A program made the translations under genes and the position numbers. Of a stretch of 32,332 bases of DNA, positions 8,170 through 18,100 are shown one piece after another. The stretch is from assembly GCA_024743405.1 (NCBI GenBank), contig JANSWP010000084.1:1-32332 (forward strand), given 5' to 3'. The notes under the pieces are model-generated. The model was given only the letters and a program-made list of their open reading frames with translations, had not been told where the DNA came from and did not search any database. Position 1 is the first letter of the stretch, and every line of letters begins with the position of its first letter. This DNA is from Bacteroidota bacterium. Lineage in GTDB: Bacteria; Bacteroidota; Bacteroidia; Chitinophagales; Saprospiraceae.

Positions 8170-8238
8170 AATAAGTATATTTATGACCGATAATCTTCAT
8201 TGTCTCTAACAAAACATCAGCCACCTAAAAATGAATCG

Positions 8239-10005
8239 ATGAAAAAACGATATCTCACTCTTTTTCTTATTCCCATATTCATTTTTGCATATCGTTTTGT
8301 CAAATCCGACTTTAATAAAGAAAACAGCCTCCTTTTTTATAATGGAACCATTATTACAATGGAAGAGACCAATTCCAATCCAGAGGCACTTTTAGTAAAT
8401 AATGGTATGATTACCGAACTTGGTGCATACAATGATTTGGTCAAATTAAAACAGGCGAAAACTCAAGAAATCAACCTAAAAGGCAAAGTTTTAATGCCTG
8501 GCTTTATCGACCCTCATACTCACCCTGTTATATCTACTTTTGCACAAATAATGGTTGACCTAAGCGGCTTTACTCATTCAACAGAAAAGGAAATTTGGGA
8601 TCATCTTCGAAAAACCGTTTCGGAAACAAAAGAAGGTGAATGGTTGGTTTGTAAGGGGTTAGATCCTATTTTAGTTAAAGGATTGAATCCTCCAACAATT
8701 CAATTTTTAGACAGTTTAACTTCAAAACATCCCATCATCATTGTTTCCCAAAGTTTACATTCTTATTGGGCAAATTCGCTAGCATTTGAAATAGCAGGTA
8801 TAGACAAAAATTCTCCAGACCCTTCAGAATCAAGTTATTATGAAAAAGATGAAAATGGAGAATTAACTGGCTTTATTGCAGAACAATTAGCTTTTAACCC
8901 TTTCAAAGAAGCGCTTTTAGCTGCTTTTGGCACCGACAAAATTGTTGAAGCAACTAGTGATGTCTTGAAAGATTATGCACAAAACGGAAATACAACTATT
9001 TCGTCTTTAGGTTTTTCAAGTGATGATCCTAATGTCCTTATGCTTTTTGAACATCTATCTACGGGCAATCCTTCATTTTTCAACCAACTATTAACATTAG
9101 TTGGAGTTTTACCTAAAAGAAGCCCAATGGTTAGAAACTTCGTTTTCATTCGAGAGGATGCGGTAAATTTATTACCAGAATCTCTAGAAAATGGAGATGA
9201 TTTCTTCAAAATTTTAGGCGTAAAAATGTGGTATGATGGTTCCCCATACACAGGTTCCATGTATATGAAAGAGAATTATTTGGAAACTGAATTAACAAAA
9301 AATGGATTTCATATTCCACCTAATTATCGTGGGGAAAGGTTGATTGAAAAAGATAGCCTCACCCATAAAATCAAAAAATACCAAGATCAAGGTTGGCAAA
9401 TTGCTATTCATACTCAGGGTGATTTAGCGATTAGAGAAGTAATGGAATGTTTTGAGCAGGTGAATGAGACAAATGATAATTCTGACTTTCGACACCGCCT
9501 TGAACATTGTCTTCTTTTAGATTCCATTTCAATCAACAAAATGAAAAATTTAGGGGTTCATCCTAGTTTCCATATTAATCATTTATGGTATTATGGTCAA
9601 GCATTAAGGGATGAAATTATTGGAGAGGAAAAAGCTCAAAGCATCTTACCAATTCAACAAGCAATTGATAATGAATTAATTACGACATTGCATGCTGACC
9701 AGCCTATGTTTGAAAGCAATCCATTTAGCTTAATGCATACAGCCATAAACCGCCAAACGAGAGAAGGTGATACCCTTGGAATTAATCAATCTATTTCTGT
9801 TGAAAATGCATTAAAAGCAATGACTATAAATGCTGCCTATCAAATCAAAATGGAGGATAAAATTGGCTCTATTAAGAAAGGGAAATACGCAGATTTGGTG
9901 TTATTAAACCAAAATCCCTATTTAATTGACCCAAAGAAAATTAAAGATATTCAGGTGGAACAGACTTATATAAATGGACTATTAGTTTACGAAAAGGCTG
10001 AATAA
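8239..10005 (+). CDS. YtcJ-like amidohydrolase (amidohydrolase family 3), membrane-anchored or exported
   Basis: I place the start at ATG 8239 (588 residues), because it begins MKKRYLTLFLIPIFIFAYRF, a clean signal peptide or anchor. A TTG at 8200 would add 13 polar residues in front. The protein then shows the N-terminal beta-sandwich strand LLFYNGTIITME and the metal-binding DPHTHP of the amidohydrolase barrel. Further on come HTQGD, HRLEHC, and HADQP, with the C-terminal sandwich ending GKYADLVLLNQNP. This order is typical of YtcJ-type metal-dependent hydrolases acting on amide or related bonds. The natural substrate is not predictable. The signal suggests periplasmic action, which is less common than a cytoplasmic location for the family. 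It follows the AAE transporter on the same strand, so a transport-hydrolysis pairing is possible but unproven. Confidence 0.87.
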   Translation: MKKRYLTLFLIPIFIFAYRFVKSDFNKENSLLFYNGTIITMEETNSNPEALLVNNGMITELGAYNDLVKLKQAKTQEINLKGKVLMPGFIDPHTHPVISTFAQIMVDLSGFTHSTEKEIWDHLRKTVSETKEGEWLVCKGLDPILVKGLNPPTIQFLDSLTSKHPIIIVSQSLHSYWANSLAFEIAGIDKNSPDPSESSYYEKDENGELTGFIAEQLAFNPFKEALLAAFGTDKIVEATSDVLKDYAQNGNTTISSLGFSSDDPNVLMLFEHLSTGNPSFFNQLLTLVGVLPKRSPMVRNFVFIREDAVNLLPESLENGDDFFKILGVKMWYDGSPYTGSMYMKENYLETELTKNGFHIPPNYRGERLIEKDSLTHKIKKYQDQGWQIAIHTQGDLAIREVMECFEQVNETNDNSDFRHRLEHCLLLDSISINKMKNLGVHPSFHINHLWYYGQALRDEIIGEEKAQSILPIQQAIDNELITTLHADQPMFESNPFSLMHTAINRQTREGDTLGINQSISVENALKAMTINAAYQIKMEDKIGSIKKGKYADLVLLNQNPYLIDPKKIKDIQVEQTYINGLLVYEKAE

Positions 10006-10028
10006 GAAATTATCGCCGACCTAACCTA

Positions 10029-10185
10029 GTACTCTGTAAATTAAGTAGGGTCTTTTTTTGAAGAAAGGTGTTTTTTTGAGAGAACTAGACGAATAAAATA
10101 GGGAATAGCCCAAGCTATTGCTTCTTTTTCAACGATGTTGAAAAAGAAGCATTCAAAAGAATAAGATATTTAGTTTACAGAGTAC
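10029..10185. repeat. Palindromic intergenic element, copy 5 (157 bp)
   Basis: The arms GTACTCTGTAAATTAAGTA (10029-10047) and GTACTCTGTAAACTAAATA (reverse complement of 10167-10185) differ at two positions. A 30-nt stretch containing the right arm recurs as a solo copy at 20932-20961. Inside is a perfect 14-bp stem with a 3-nt loop (10120-10150, listed separately) and AATAGC-ccaa-GCTATT (10104-10119). The right arm encodes the last residues and stop codon of the minus-strand gene ending at 10170. Confidence 0.75.
10120..10150. terminator. Perfect stem-loop between convergent genes
   Basis: GCTTCTTTTTCAAC-gat-GTTGAAAAAGAAGC is a 14-bp perfect stem between the convergent amidohydrolase (ends 10005) and the minus-strand gene ending at 10170. 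It could act as a bidirectional transcript end, although no long U-tract directly follows it on either strand. Confidence 0.5.
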
Positions 10186-10862
10186 CTAGTCAATAACATC
10201 GAGCCCTGAGGTTTCCCCTTTTTATTAGTCACTTTTTGTTTCACTAAACCAATGTCTTTTGCATACCAATCCGTAACTTTCAAATTTCGAGTGATTAATA
10301 CTTTCATCGCCAAATCATAGGTCACTTTATAGCACTCGAATTTTCCAGCGGGTGTTTCGACTGTCTCTAATCCGACTACTTTTCGATCATATGGTTCGAA
10401 AGTCATCGTGATTAATTTTACATCTCCTGTACTTACTTTTACTTCTGTAAAACCATCCTCCAAGGACTGACCTTTTTCTAAAGAAGCAGGCATCAACACA
10501 CCTTCTCCACCAATTTCCAAGTCCATTGTTACATATTTTTCCATCATTCCTGGCGCCAACATGACTGTATATGGAACATGTAATTTTCCATCCTTACATG
10601 CTACCTCATACCCTGTAACAGATAACTCTTCACCTTCAAAATCGACTATGCTACTGGTATATTCACCTTTTAATTCACCATCAAAATCATCGAAAAAAGA
10701 CACTTCATGAGTTGCAATCGTCGTCAACTCTCCATCTTTGTCATAAGAAGAATATTCAAAAATTGTCCCTTCTTTAGTGGGAAAGAAGCCTTCACATGGA
10801 TTTTGAGCAAAAGTAATTTGGAAAGAAAAAACTAGAAAAAAACTACTGATTAATATTCTCAT
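10170..10862 (-). CDS. Secreted DUF3108/TapB-like beta-barrel protein, unknown function
   Basis: This 230-residue protein starts with a signal peptide (RILISSFFLVFSFQITFAQN, cleavage likely after FAQ). The mature part is beta-rich. It begins PCEGFFPTKEGTIFEYSSYD and later has VVGLETVETPAGKFECYKVTYD and TDWYAKDIGLVKQKVTNKKG. That order (full-length pattern, then a kinetic 'vetpaGkf.cyk...WYakdiGlVk' stretch) is what Bacteroidota proteins annotated as DUF3108-like or TapB-family show. I use that name with reservation. It is likely periplasmic. Its last codons (RYSVN) lie in the right arm of a palindromic repeat, so the C-terminus may have been altered by that element. Confidence 0.65.
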   Translation of the reverse strand: MRILISSFFLVFSFQITFAQNPCEGFFPTKEGTIFEYSSYDKDGELTTIATHEVSFFDDFDGELKGEYTSSIVDFEGEELSVTGYEVACKDGKLHVPYTVMLAPGMMEKYVTMDLEIGGEGVLMPASLEKGQSLEDGFTEVKVSTGDVKLITMTFEPYDRKVVGLETVETPAGKFECYKVTYDLAMKVLITRNLKVTDWYAKDIGLVKQKVTNKKGKPQGSMLLTRYSVN

Positions 10863-10895
10863 AATAAAAATTTACTCAACGACTTGAGAAAGCCT

Positions 10896-11056
10896 AAGGA
10901 ACGTGTAAAGAATAAGTAATAAAGGTTTGGGGAGATTATTTTGGTTTTAGCCGAGGCAAAAAACGCAGGCATAGCCTCGCTACGGCGAGTATTTTTAACG
11001 AAAGATAAAATCAAAAGAATCCGCCTAAGGTTATAAGTTATTCTTTACGCGTTCCT
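10896..11056. repeat. Palindromic intergenic element, copy 6 (161 bp)
   Basis: The outer arms AAGGAACGTGTAAAGAATAA (10896-10915) and GAGGAACGCGTAAAGAATAA (reverse complement) pair with one T-G wobble at the base of interest. The conserved core is complete: on the minus strand CGTTAAAAATACTCGCC, a short loop, then CTGCGTTTTTTGCCTCGGCT. It fills the middle of the 407-bp gap 10863-11269, downstream of the big surface-protein gene and upstream of the DUF3108-like gene. The remaining sequence in the gap is AT-rich with no gene. Confidence 0.82.
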
Positions 11057-11269
11057 CAGAAACGGCGAAAAAAAAAGTTGAGGTGACGACCTTGCGAAAA
11101 GGATGCCACCTCAATCTACAACTTGGAGTGGTTCAAAGATATGAAACCATTTCGAATATTAAATTAATTATCGACCAATCTTTTTCAATCAACTGATAAT
11201 CAAGATTTTATTATAAATAATTGCGAATTTAAAAGAATAATGATATCATTATTCCAATAAATTAGCTTC

Positions 11270-14200
11270 TTAATTTTGAAGGATTTTAACAATCCTCCGA
11301 GTCTCTATTTGTTGATCAACCCTCATTTTATAAAAATAAACGCCCTCAAAAGGCATGTCATCATTTGAAATTTCAATAGTATTTATGCCTTTCTCAAATA
11401 CCTGATTCTTCGTCAGAATTGATTGCCCAGCCACATTTGTTACTTCGAAATCAATTAGCGCATTTTCGGGTAAATAAAAATTAATTATTGTTTGATTTGA
11501 AAAAGGATTAGGACGATTTTGGAAAAGAACAAATTCTTTCTGCGCCTCGTTTTCTGCCTCAAAAACCAAATTAATATCCATCAACTCCAATTCTTTCGAA
11601 TACCCTTCCGCAATTGTATATTCACTATTTATTTTAATTAAATTCCTTAACTCCCCTACTCTTTTCGTTTTGAAGACTAAAGCAAAAGCTGTGTTATCTG
11701 AATATTCCAACGTACCATTCCAACTTGTCGTCAAAACACCCTCGTTCAAATATTTCTCTCCAAAGTCATTTTCATTCGCAAAACCAGCGACTATATGCTC
11801 AAACTCCAATATTTTCTTATCAAACTTTAATGAAAATTGATACCCTGCCAAATTAAAATCTTCAATTTGGAATGGTACCATTATCGTTTCTCCTGCTTCA
11901 AATTCAAGGTTCTGAGTCCTAATGTTTAATACGTCACTGAAATTTCTATCCTCCGATTCGATCAAATCCAAAGGGTTCGCATTTCGATTTAAATCACCAA
12001 TCTTGATTCCTATGAAGTCGTTGTCATAGGTAAATGGTTGATTAGAAATACTTTCAGGAAAGACTTCCTGCCATGGATTATCGGGATTTGGAAAAATATA
12101 TTTTGCATCAACAAATCGCCACGAGGAATTATTGGGAAACTCATTATCAATAAAAAGAATTGCCTTTTTGATGGCAACAGCATCCGAAATCGTCACTGTT
12201 CCCGAATTATTAGCATCTGCGGCAATCCACTTATAAGGATCATCAAACCTATCAACGAAAACGATGTGTTTTTGAAGAATAACTAAATCAAAAGTTGTGA
12301 CACCATTGAGAAGATTGATATCTTTAGTAGGAGTGATTATCATATTATTCGAAGGAGGAGGAAACCATCCTATGTAGTTGCCATTATCTTCCGTAGTTAC
12401 CATGTTATTAATGATTCCATCTGAAAATTCTACATTCACAAGTCCTACCCCATCATCATTAAACGTTTTTATTTTTCCTCCGTACTCATCTTCTTCATCT
12501 ATACAGAAATTAAAATCATCTTGAATCATTATAAAAGTAGTACAAGAATCTTGATTACCGGCTGAATCCATCACCCAGTATTCAACCAATTGTTGACCTA
12601 AGTGATCACAATCAAAAGTTCTCATGGTATCAAGAGGATTTGAAGAAAAAGAGAAATTTAGATTCCCTATGCAATTATCAATTACTCCTTCATTCAAATC
12701 CGAAGCTAATACCTCAACAAATCCATTTTGAGTAACTTGTACTAATAGTCCTGTTCCACACAATAAATTCGGACTCACACAATCTTTTACAAAAATCATC
12801 GACTCACAAACACCTCCATTCCCGCATTCATCAAAGGCAGAATATTCAATTGAATAATTACCTGGAGGAACATCAAAAGCAGCAAAAGTATTTTCGTTAA
12901 AACTGGGAATATCTGTAACTATATTAATTTGATCAATCTCTGTACAATCTTCAAATTCGGGCTCAGACAAAATAAAATCTGTATTACAGGCATTATCGTC
13001 TATACATATTTCTACTGTATCTTGACAATTTATTAGGGGATTAATATCGTCATTTACTCTAATCACTTGTGTCCAAACAATAATACCGTCGGGGGTTGAA
13101 TTCGGAAAATTCGAGACCGTCAACCCATCTTTAAAAGTGTAAACATCACAAGTATCCACCCCACCCAAATCACAATCTGCATAACTTAAACTAAGTTCAT
13201 GCTCTGAATCTTCAATTATATGGTTGCCATCATCAGACAAAACGCAATCGTTGGTTACTGTCCATGTTCGTACAATACGAAAACAATAACCCGGTACTAT
13301 ATCAAACTTTTGATCTGAATTAGAAACGTTCATTTCTTCCCAATCTCCAAAGTGGACAACTGGTTCCCCTGCATCAAACGGCTGATTACCGTCGCATTCA
13401 ATAGTAATGTCTGGTGGAAATTCAACTACAAAATCAGAAACATGATTGATTTCAATCAATTGTTCACACATGATATTAACGGAAGGATCAGTGGATGTAA
13501 AGGTTCGAACAATTTCTCCAGTACCACAAGAGTCCAAAGTTAAAACGGCAGATTGACTAAATGGAATGATGCAATTAGAGTAATTGATTCCCTTTCCAAA
13601 AAAATCTAAGGCACTGGTATCACCAGCCATAAAATCGGCTTGTACATTATCTGCATAAAAATTAGTAGAAATAGAACGGTCTTCAGGACATTTTAATAAA
13701 GGACCTATATCCACCATCAAAATGAAGGGTTCCGTAGATTCATTTCCACAATGATCGGTAACGGTATAATCGCAAAAATAAACACCTGGAATAAATAAAA
13801 TTTCAATTGATCCTCCATCTGTATAAATGGTATCAAATGGTGTTGAGATTCTGACATCAAAACCGGAACATTCATCCACAATCGTAACCGGTGGTACAGG
13901 AACCATCTTGGAGCATCCTGGCGAAATATTCGCATAAACGGTATCAATTACTTCAAAAACTGGAGATGAATAATCTCGAATAACAATGGTTTGCTTGTGT
14001 ATTCGAGTTTCTAGTTTACAAGAATCTATAACTTCCCAATATCTCCGAATTTCATAAGAAGCTCCACAAATTTCAAAAAGAGAATCTATATAAGAGACAT
14101 GAAAATCACAAGCTTCATTCTCAATAGGTATCCCAGCAACTGTTGGATACCCTGTTAAACTTGTGTCAGCGGTTACACTTGGATCCAAGCCATTTTGGCA

Positions 14201-15124
14201 TAAGATGGCAGGTTCATCCACATCATCATAATCCGGTGGAAAAAGGATTTGACTTAATGATAATCTTTTTCCAATTATTTTGTGGGAACAGTTGGTCGTT
14301 TCACCCAATGGATTAGTACCAACCCAAGTCCTTGTTATCTCAAAGGTTCTTTCATCTGGACACACGAAAGAACTTGTTTGATCAAATTGATTGAAATTGA
14401 TTTGAGAATCATTAAAACAACTTACCGGATCTGGCATCCCGATCATCGTAGAATTCAAGTCTTCGTTGCAAAAAACAACCTGGTCATCTGGACAATTTAA
14501 CACAAAAAACGTAGGCCCAATAATATTCAAAACACCTCCACAGGTAAAGTTAAAAGGGGTACCAAAGTCCGTTACAGAATAGGTGTAGGGTTTATTAAGC
14601 ATATCTACACCTATAAAGACGGAAGTACCACTCAATACCGTTACGCCAAATTGATCAATCACCTTAATTTCAATTTGATCTTCGCATAATTGTGGCATCC
14701 CTACGGCTAGGGTCTCATAAGTAAATTCAGGCGTACAATTATTTGATAATGAAATAGTTACTGTATCCTTACAAATCAAAGAGTGAACCATTTCAAATAC
14801 TTCAATCGTAAAAGAACAACTCGAAGGTTGATTGTTAATATCAACTACGGAGATAATAGCATTATGCAATCCACCATCTAAAAGAGTGCCTTGACTTGGT
14901 TCGAATATAGCTGAAACAATAGGTACATCACTACTCCAAACAATGTCATCCCAATTCATCTCATACTCCGATTCACAGATATCTAGCGTAATGGGGACAT
15001 TTGTTGGACAGGTAAGCGCAAGAGGGTTTGCATAAGCAAGTAAATGAAACGAAGACAACATAAACAAAACAATTGCACTTCGTTTAATACATAAATCGAT
15101 TGTGGGTAAAATTTTATAGATCAT
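11270..15124 (-). CDS. Giant T9SS-secreted surface protein with HYR-like, dockerin-like and cohesin-like modules (paralogue 1)
   Basis: This 1284-residue protein starts with a signal peptide (about residues 1-33). Residues 38-870 are a chain of cysteine-bearing beta-sandwich repeats of HYR/Ig type, with recurring phrases such as YTVTDHCGN, YSAFDECGNGG and WVMDSAGNQDSC. Residues 880-935 resemble a carboxypeptidase-regulatory beta-sandwich (DDGVGLVNVEFSDG). Residues 938-1050 are dockerin type I-like, with LNGVTTFDLVILQKHI, then ADANNSGTVTISDAVAIKK (a Ca-loop), then KIGDLNRNANP. Residues 1070-1190 resemble a cohesin (LEFEAGETIMVPF, LAGYQFSLKFDKKILEF, LTTSWNG). Residues 1197-1284 are a type A T9SS sorting domain (FQNRPNPFSNQT...GVYFYKM). 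The protein is therefore secreted and cell-surface attached, probably for adhesion or matrix building. It lies 63 bp downstream of its paralogue, consistent with an operon. Confidence 0.87.
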   Translation of the reverse strand: MIYKILPTIDLCIKRSAIVLFMLSSFHLLAYANPLALTCPTNVPITLDICESEYEMNWDDIVWSSDVPIVSAIFEPSQGTLLDGGLHNAIISVVDINNQPSSCSFTIEVFEMVHSLICKDTVTISLSNNCTPEFTYETLAVGMPQLCEDQIEIKVIDQFGVTVLSGTSVFIGVDMLNKPYTYSVTDFGTPFNFTCGGVLNIIGPTFFVLNCPDDQVVFCNEDLNSTMIGMPDPVSCFNDSQINFNQFDQTSSFVCPDERTFEITRTWVGTNPLGETTNCSHKIIGKRLSLSQILFPPDYDDVDEPAILCQNGLDPSVTADTSLTGYPTVAGIPIENEACDFHVSYIDSLFEICGASYEIRRYWEVIDSCKLETRIHKQTIVIRDYSSPVFEVIDTVYANISPGCSKMVPVPPVTIVDECSGFDVRISTPFDTIYTDGGSIEILFIPGVYFCDYTVTDHCGNESTEPFILMVDIGPLLKCPEDRSISTNFYADNVQADFMAGDTSALDFFGKGINYSNCIIPFSQSAVLTLDSCGTGEIVRTFTSTDPSVNIMCEQLIEINHVSDFVVEFPPDITIECDGNQPFDAGEPVVHFGDWEEMNVSNSDQKFDIVPGYCFRIVRTWTVTNDCVLSDDGNHIIEDSEHELSLSYADCDLGGVDTCDVYTFKDGLTVSNFPNSTPDGIIVWTQVIRVNDDINPLINCQDTVEICIDDNACNTDFILSEPEFEDCTEIDQINIVTDIPSFNENTFAAFDVPPGNYSIEYSAFDECGNGGVCESMIFVKDCVSPNLLCGTGLLVQVTQNGFVEVLASDLNEGVIDNCIGNLNFSFSSNPLDTMRTFDCDHLGQQLVEYWVMDSAGNQDSCTTFIMIQDDFNFCIDEEDEYGGKIKTFNDDGVGLVNVEFSDGIINNMVTTEDNGNYIGWFPPPSNNMIITPTKDINLLNGVTTFDLVILQKHIVFVDRFDDPYKWIAADANNSGTVTISDAVAIKKAILFIDNEFPNNSSWRFVDAKYIFPNPDNPWQEVFPESISNQPFTYDNDFIGIKIGDLNRNANPLDLIESEDRNFSDVLNIRTQNLEFEAGETIMVPFQIEDFNLAGYQFSLKFDKKILEFEHIVAGFANENDFGEKYLNEGVLTTSWNGTLEYSDNTAFALVFKTKRVGELRNLIKINSEYTIAEGYSKELELMDINLVFEAENEAQKEFVLFQNRPNPFSNQTIINFYLPENALIDFEVTNVAGQSILTKNQVFEKGINTIEISNDDMPFEGVYFYKMRVDQQIETRRIVKILQN

Positions 15125-15187
15125 GGTAGATCAGTTTTTATACTTCACTAAAATTATTGAAAACAATACATATTATTGGTCTTTTGG

Positions 15188-18100
15188 CTAATTTATTAAA
15201 ATCATTTTTCCCGTTTCAACTTGATTCTCCGTTGATATTTGAAAATAATAAACGCCGTTTTTAATTAACTCTTTTCCTTTTATTTCAATTCGGTTAATTC
15301 CTTTTTGGTAAAATCCATGAACAGTTTTGACCAACTGACCTGCTGAATCATAGATAGCTAATCTAATGTCTGAGTCTATCGGTAAGAAAAACTCAATATT
15401 TGTTAATTCAGAAAATGGATTTGGTTGATTTTGATATAATATCAAACGATCCGATACGAATTGGGATTCAATTTTTAATTGAATATTTAATAGTTCCAAT
15501 TCTTTTGAATAAGCCTCTTTAGGTGTAAAAGTGCTATTGAGTCGAATCAAATCTTTAAGATAGCCTTTGTCTTTCGTTTCAAATAGCAACGTAAACATTA
15601 CTTCTTGTGCCTCAATAACTTCACCGGTCCAACTTGAGGTCAAAAATCCATTTTCAATAAAGGACATGCCAAAATCCTCCTGATTGGAACGCCCTTCTTT
15701 AAGACTAGAAAATGCCAGTATTTGTTCATCAAATTCTAGGGTAAATTGATATCCAGAAATATTGTTTTCCTGAAGAGTGAAAGGAATGGCAATAGTTTCT
15801 CCTTTTTCAAATTCAATATTGGGAACAGAAAAATTCACAGTTCCTTTGAAGTTTCGGTCATCTGCCTGTTGATAATTAAGAGGATCAACATTTCCATTCA
15901 GGTCTCCTATTTTAATCCCTACAAAATCTGCTTCAAAAGGGGGTTGATTGGAGTTGACACTTTTCGATTCTGGGAAGGGAACGATCCATGGATTGGATGG
16001 ATTTGAAAAAACGAAATCTGCGTCAACAAAACGCCATGATTCATTATTTGGGAACTCGTCATCTATGAATAAAATCACTTTTTTCATAGCTACAGCATCA
16101 GAAACTGTAATAGTTCCAGTGTTATTAATATCCGCAGCAATGAGGTCATAAGGATTATCTAAAGTTTGGACAAACAAGATATGTTTTTGCATCAATACAA
16201 TGTCAAAAGTGGTCACTCCATTTAAAATATTAATGTTCTTCTTCGGAGTAATAGTGGTAATATTTGAAGAAATAGGGATATTAAATAGTCCATTATCATC
16301 CGTTTCGACAAAATTCATAATACCACTGGAGGTTTCATAATTTACGATTACTTTTCCTACACCATCATCATGTTGGGTTTTAATTTCACCATCAATTTCG
16401 TTACCCCCTGGTCCAGAAGGGCAACCATTGATATTGTCTTGAATATTCACCACCCCTTGACAAAAATCTTGATTACCTGCCTCATCTGTCACATACAGAA
16501 AGAAATTATTCAAACCTAGGTCGTTACAATCAAAAGTGACTGAATTATTATTGATATTTGATGAAAAAGAATAGGTTGGATTTCCAGAACAATTATCAAA
16601 ACTACCTCCATTTAGCTCAGCAGCAAATACTTCAATCATTGGCTGATTGGGGTTGATCAATTCAATTATTTGCCCTGTATTGCAAACGGCTTCTGGTTTT
16701 TGGCAATCTAATACGGGCAATTGGCGCTGAATCGTCGTGGTATTTCCACATAGATCAACGGCCGAAAAAGTAATATTATAGATGCCAGGCGGTATTCCTA
16801 CAAAGGGACCAAAACCGCTTCCCAAATCAGAACTAGCGATAACATCCACTTCAGAACAATCCAAAATTTCAGGTACAGGAATATTTACCAATGCACCACA
16901 ATTATTATTGGTCACACAAATTGGGTCAATGACATAAGGCAAAAATTCAGGGGCGAAACCATCATTTACTTTGATCTCTTGTTGATATTCAATATAACCA
17001 TCAGGTTGAGCATTTGGAAAATTAGCCGTATTGACACCATCTTGAAAAGTCCTTACATCACAAGTTCCATTGCCATCCAAATCACAATTCGCCCCCCCTA
17101 AATCAGCTTCGGAAGACTCAATGGTTTGATTTCCGAAATTCGGATTGTAAATACAAGGATTTATGACTTGCCAAGTTCGAATGATTCTATAACAAGCATC
17201 TGGAACGACATTAAAAATTTGATCGGTAAAAGAAATAGCAATCTGTTCACAATCTGCTCCAAAGACCTGCGGTTCACCAAAATTTTGAGGTGAATTAGAA
17301 CAATTAATGAACGTATCTCTTGGAAAGGATACAACAAAATTCGAGTTATGCTGAACATTAATCTGCTGAACACAAGATTGGGGAAAGGAGAAATTAGTTG
17401 TTTCTATCGTTCTTTCTATCATTCCAAAACCACATTCGTCCACATTTATTTGAATCGTTTCAGAGATACCTGGGTCACAATTAGCATGAAACTCCGCATC
17501 ACCAAATTGATCCAAAACACTCAAATCTCCAATTGATAAAGGTGCTTTCAATTCTTCCAAATAATGATTACAATCAATCGACATATTACTCGGACAACTC
17601 ACTAAAGTTTGGGGATTTACCACCAAAATCGCAGTTTGAGAACTTGCATTTCCACAACCATCCGTCAAAGAATAGGTAATATTGTGAATTCCATTCGTTT
17701 GTTGAATAAAAGCCAGTCCACCATTCGTAAAAATAGAAGACCACGGTGTCTGTATCAAGTATGTTAGATCACTGCACTCCTCCAAAATAGTAGCTGAGGG
17801 GAGATCCGCCTCATTACCACAATCAGGATTAGAACTAACCCATATTGTGTCGGGAATCATAAAGATTGGGGCTTGACTATCTTGAATCTCAATTACTTGA
17901 GTTTGTTTTCTAGTCTGAGAAGTACACAAATCCGTAATTGTCCATTCTCGTTGAATTTGATAACTCTCACCACATAAAGGAACTATAACATCTTCAAAAT
18001 TGGCAGAAAAATCGCAAATGGATTGGTCAGCTGAATATCCACTTATCGTAGGGATTCCTGTAATAGAAGTATCCGCAACTTCAGAAGCCGATAGTCCATC

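Noticed and set aside
8200-8238. TTG start for the amidohydrolase
   Set aside because: It would place 13 polar residues before a clean signal peptide. ATG 8239 gives a typical N-terminus.
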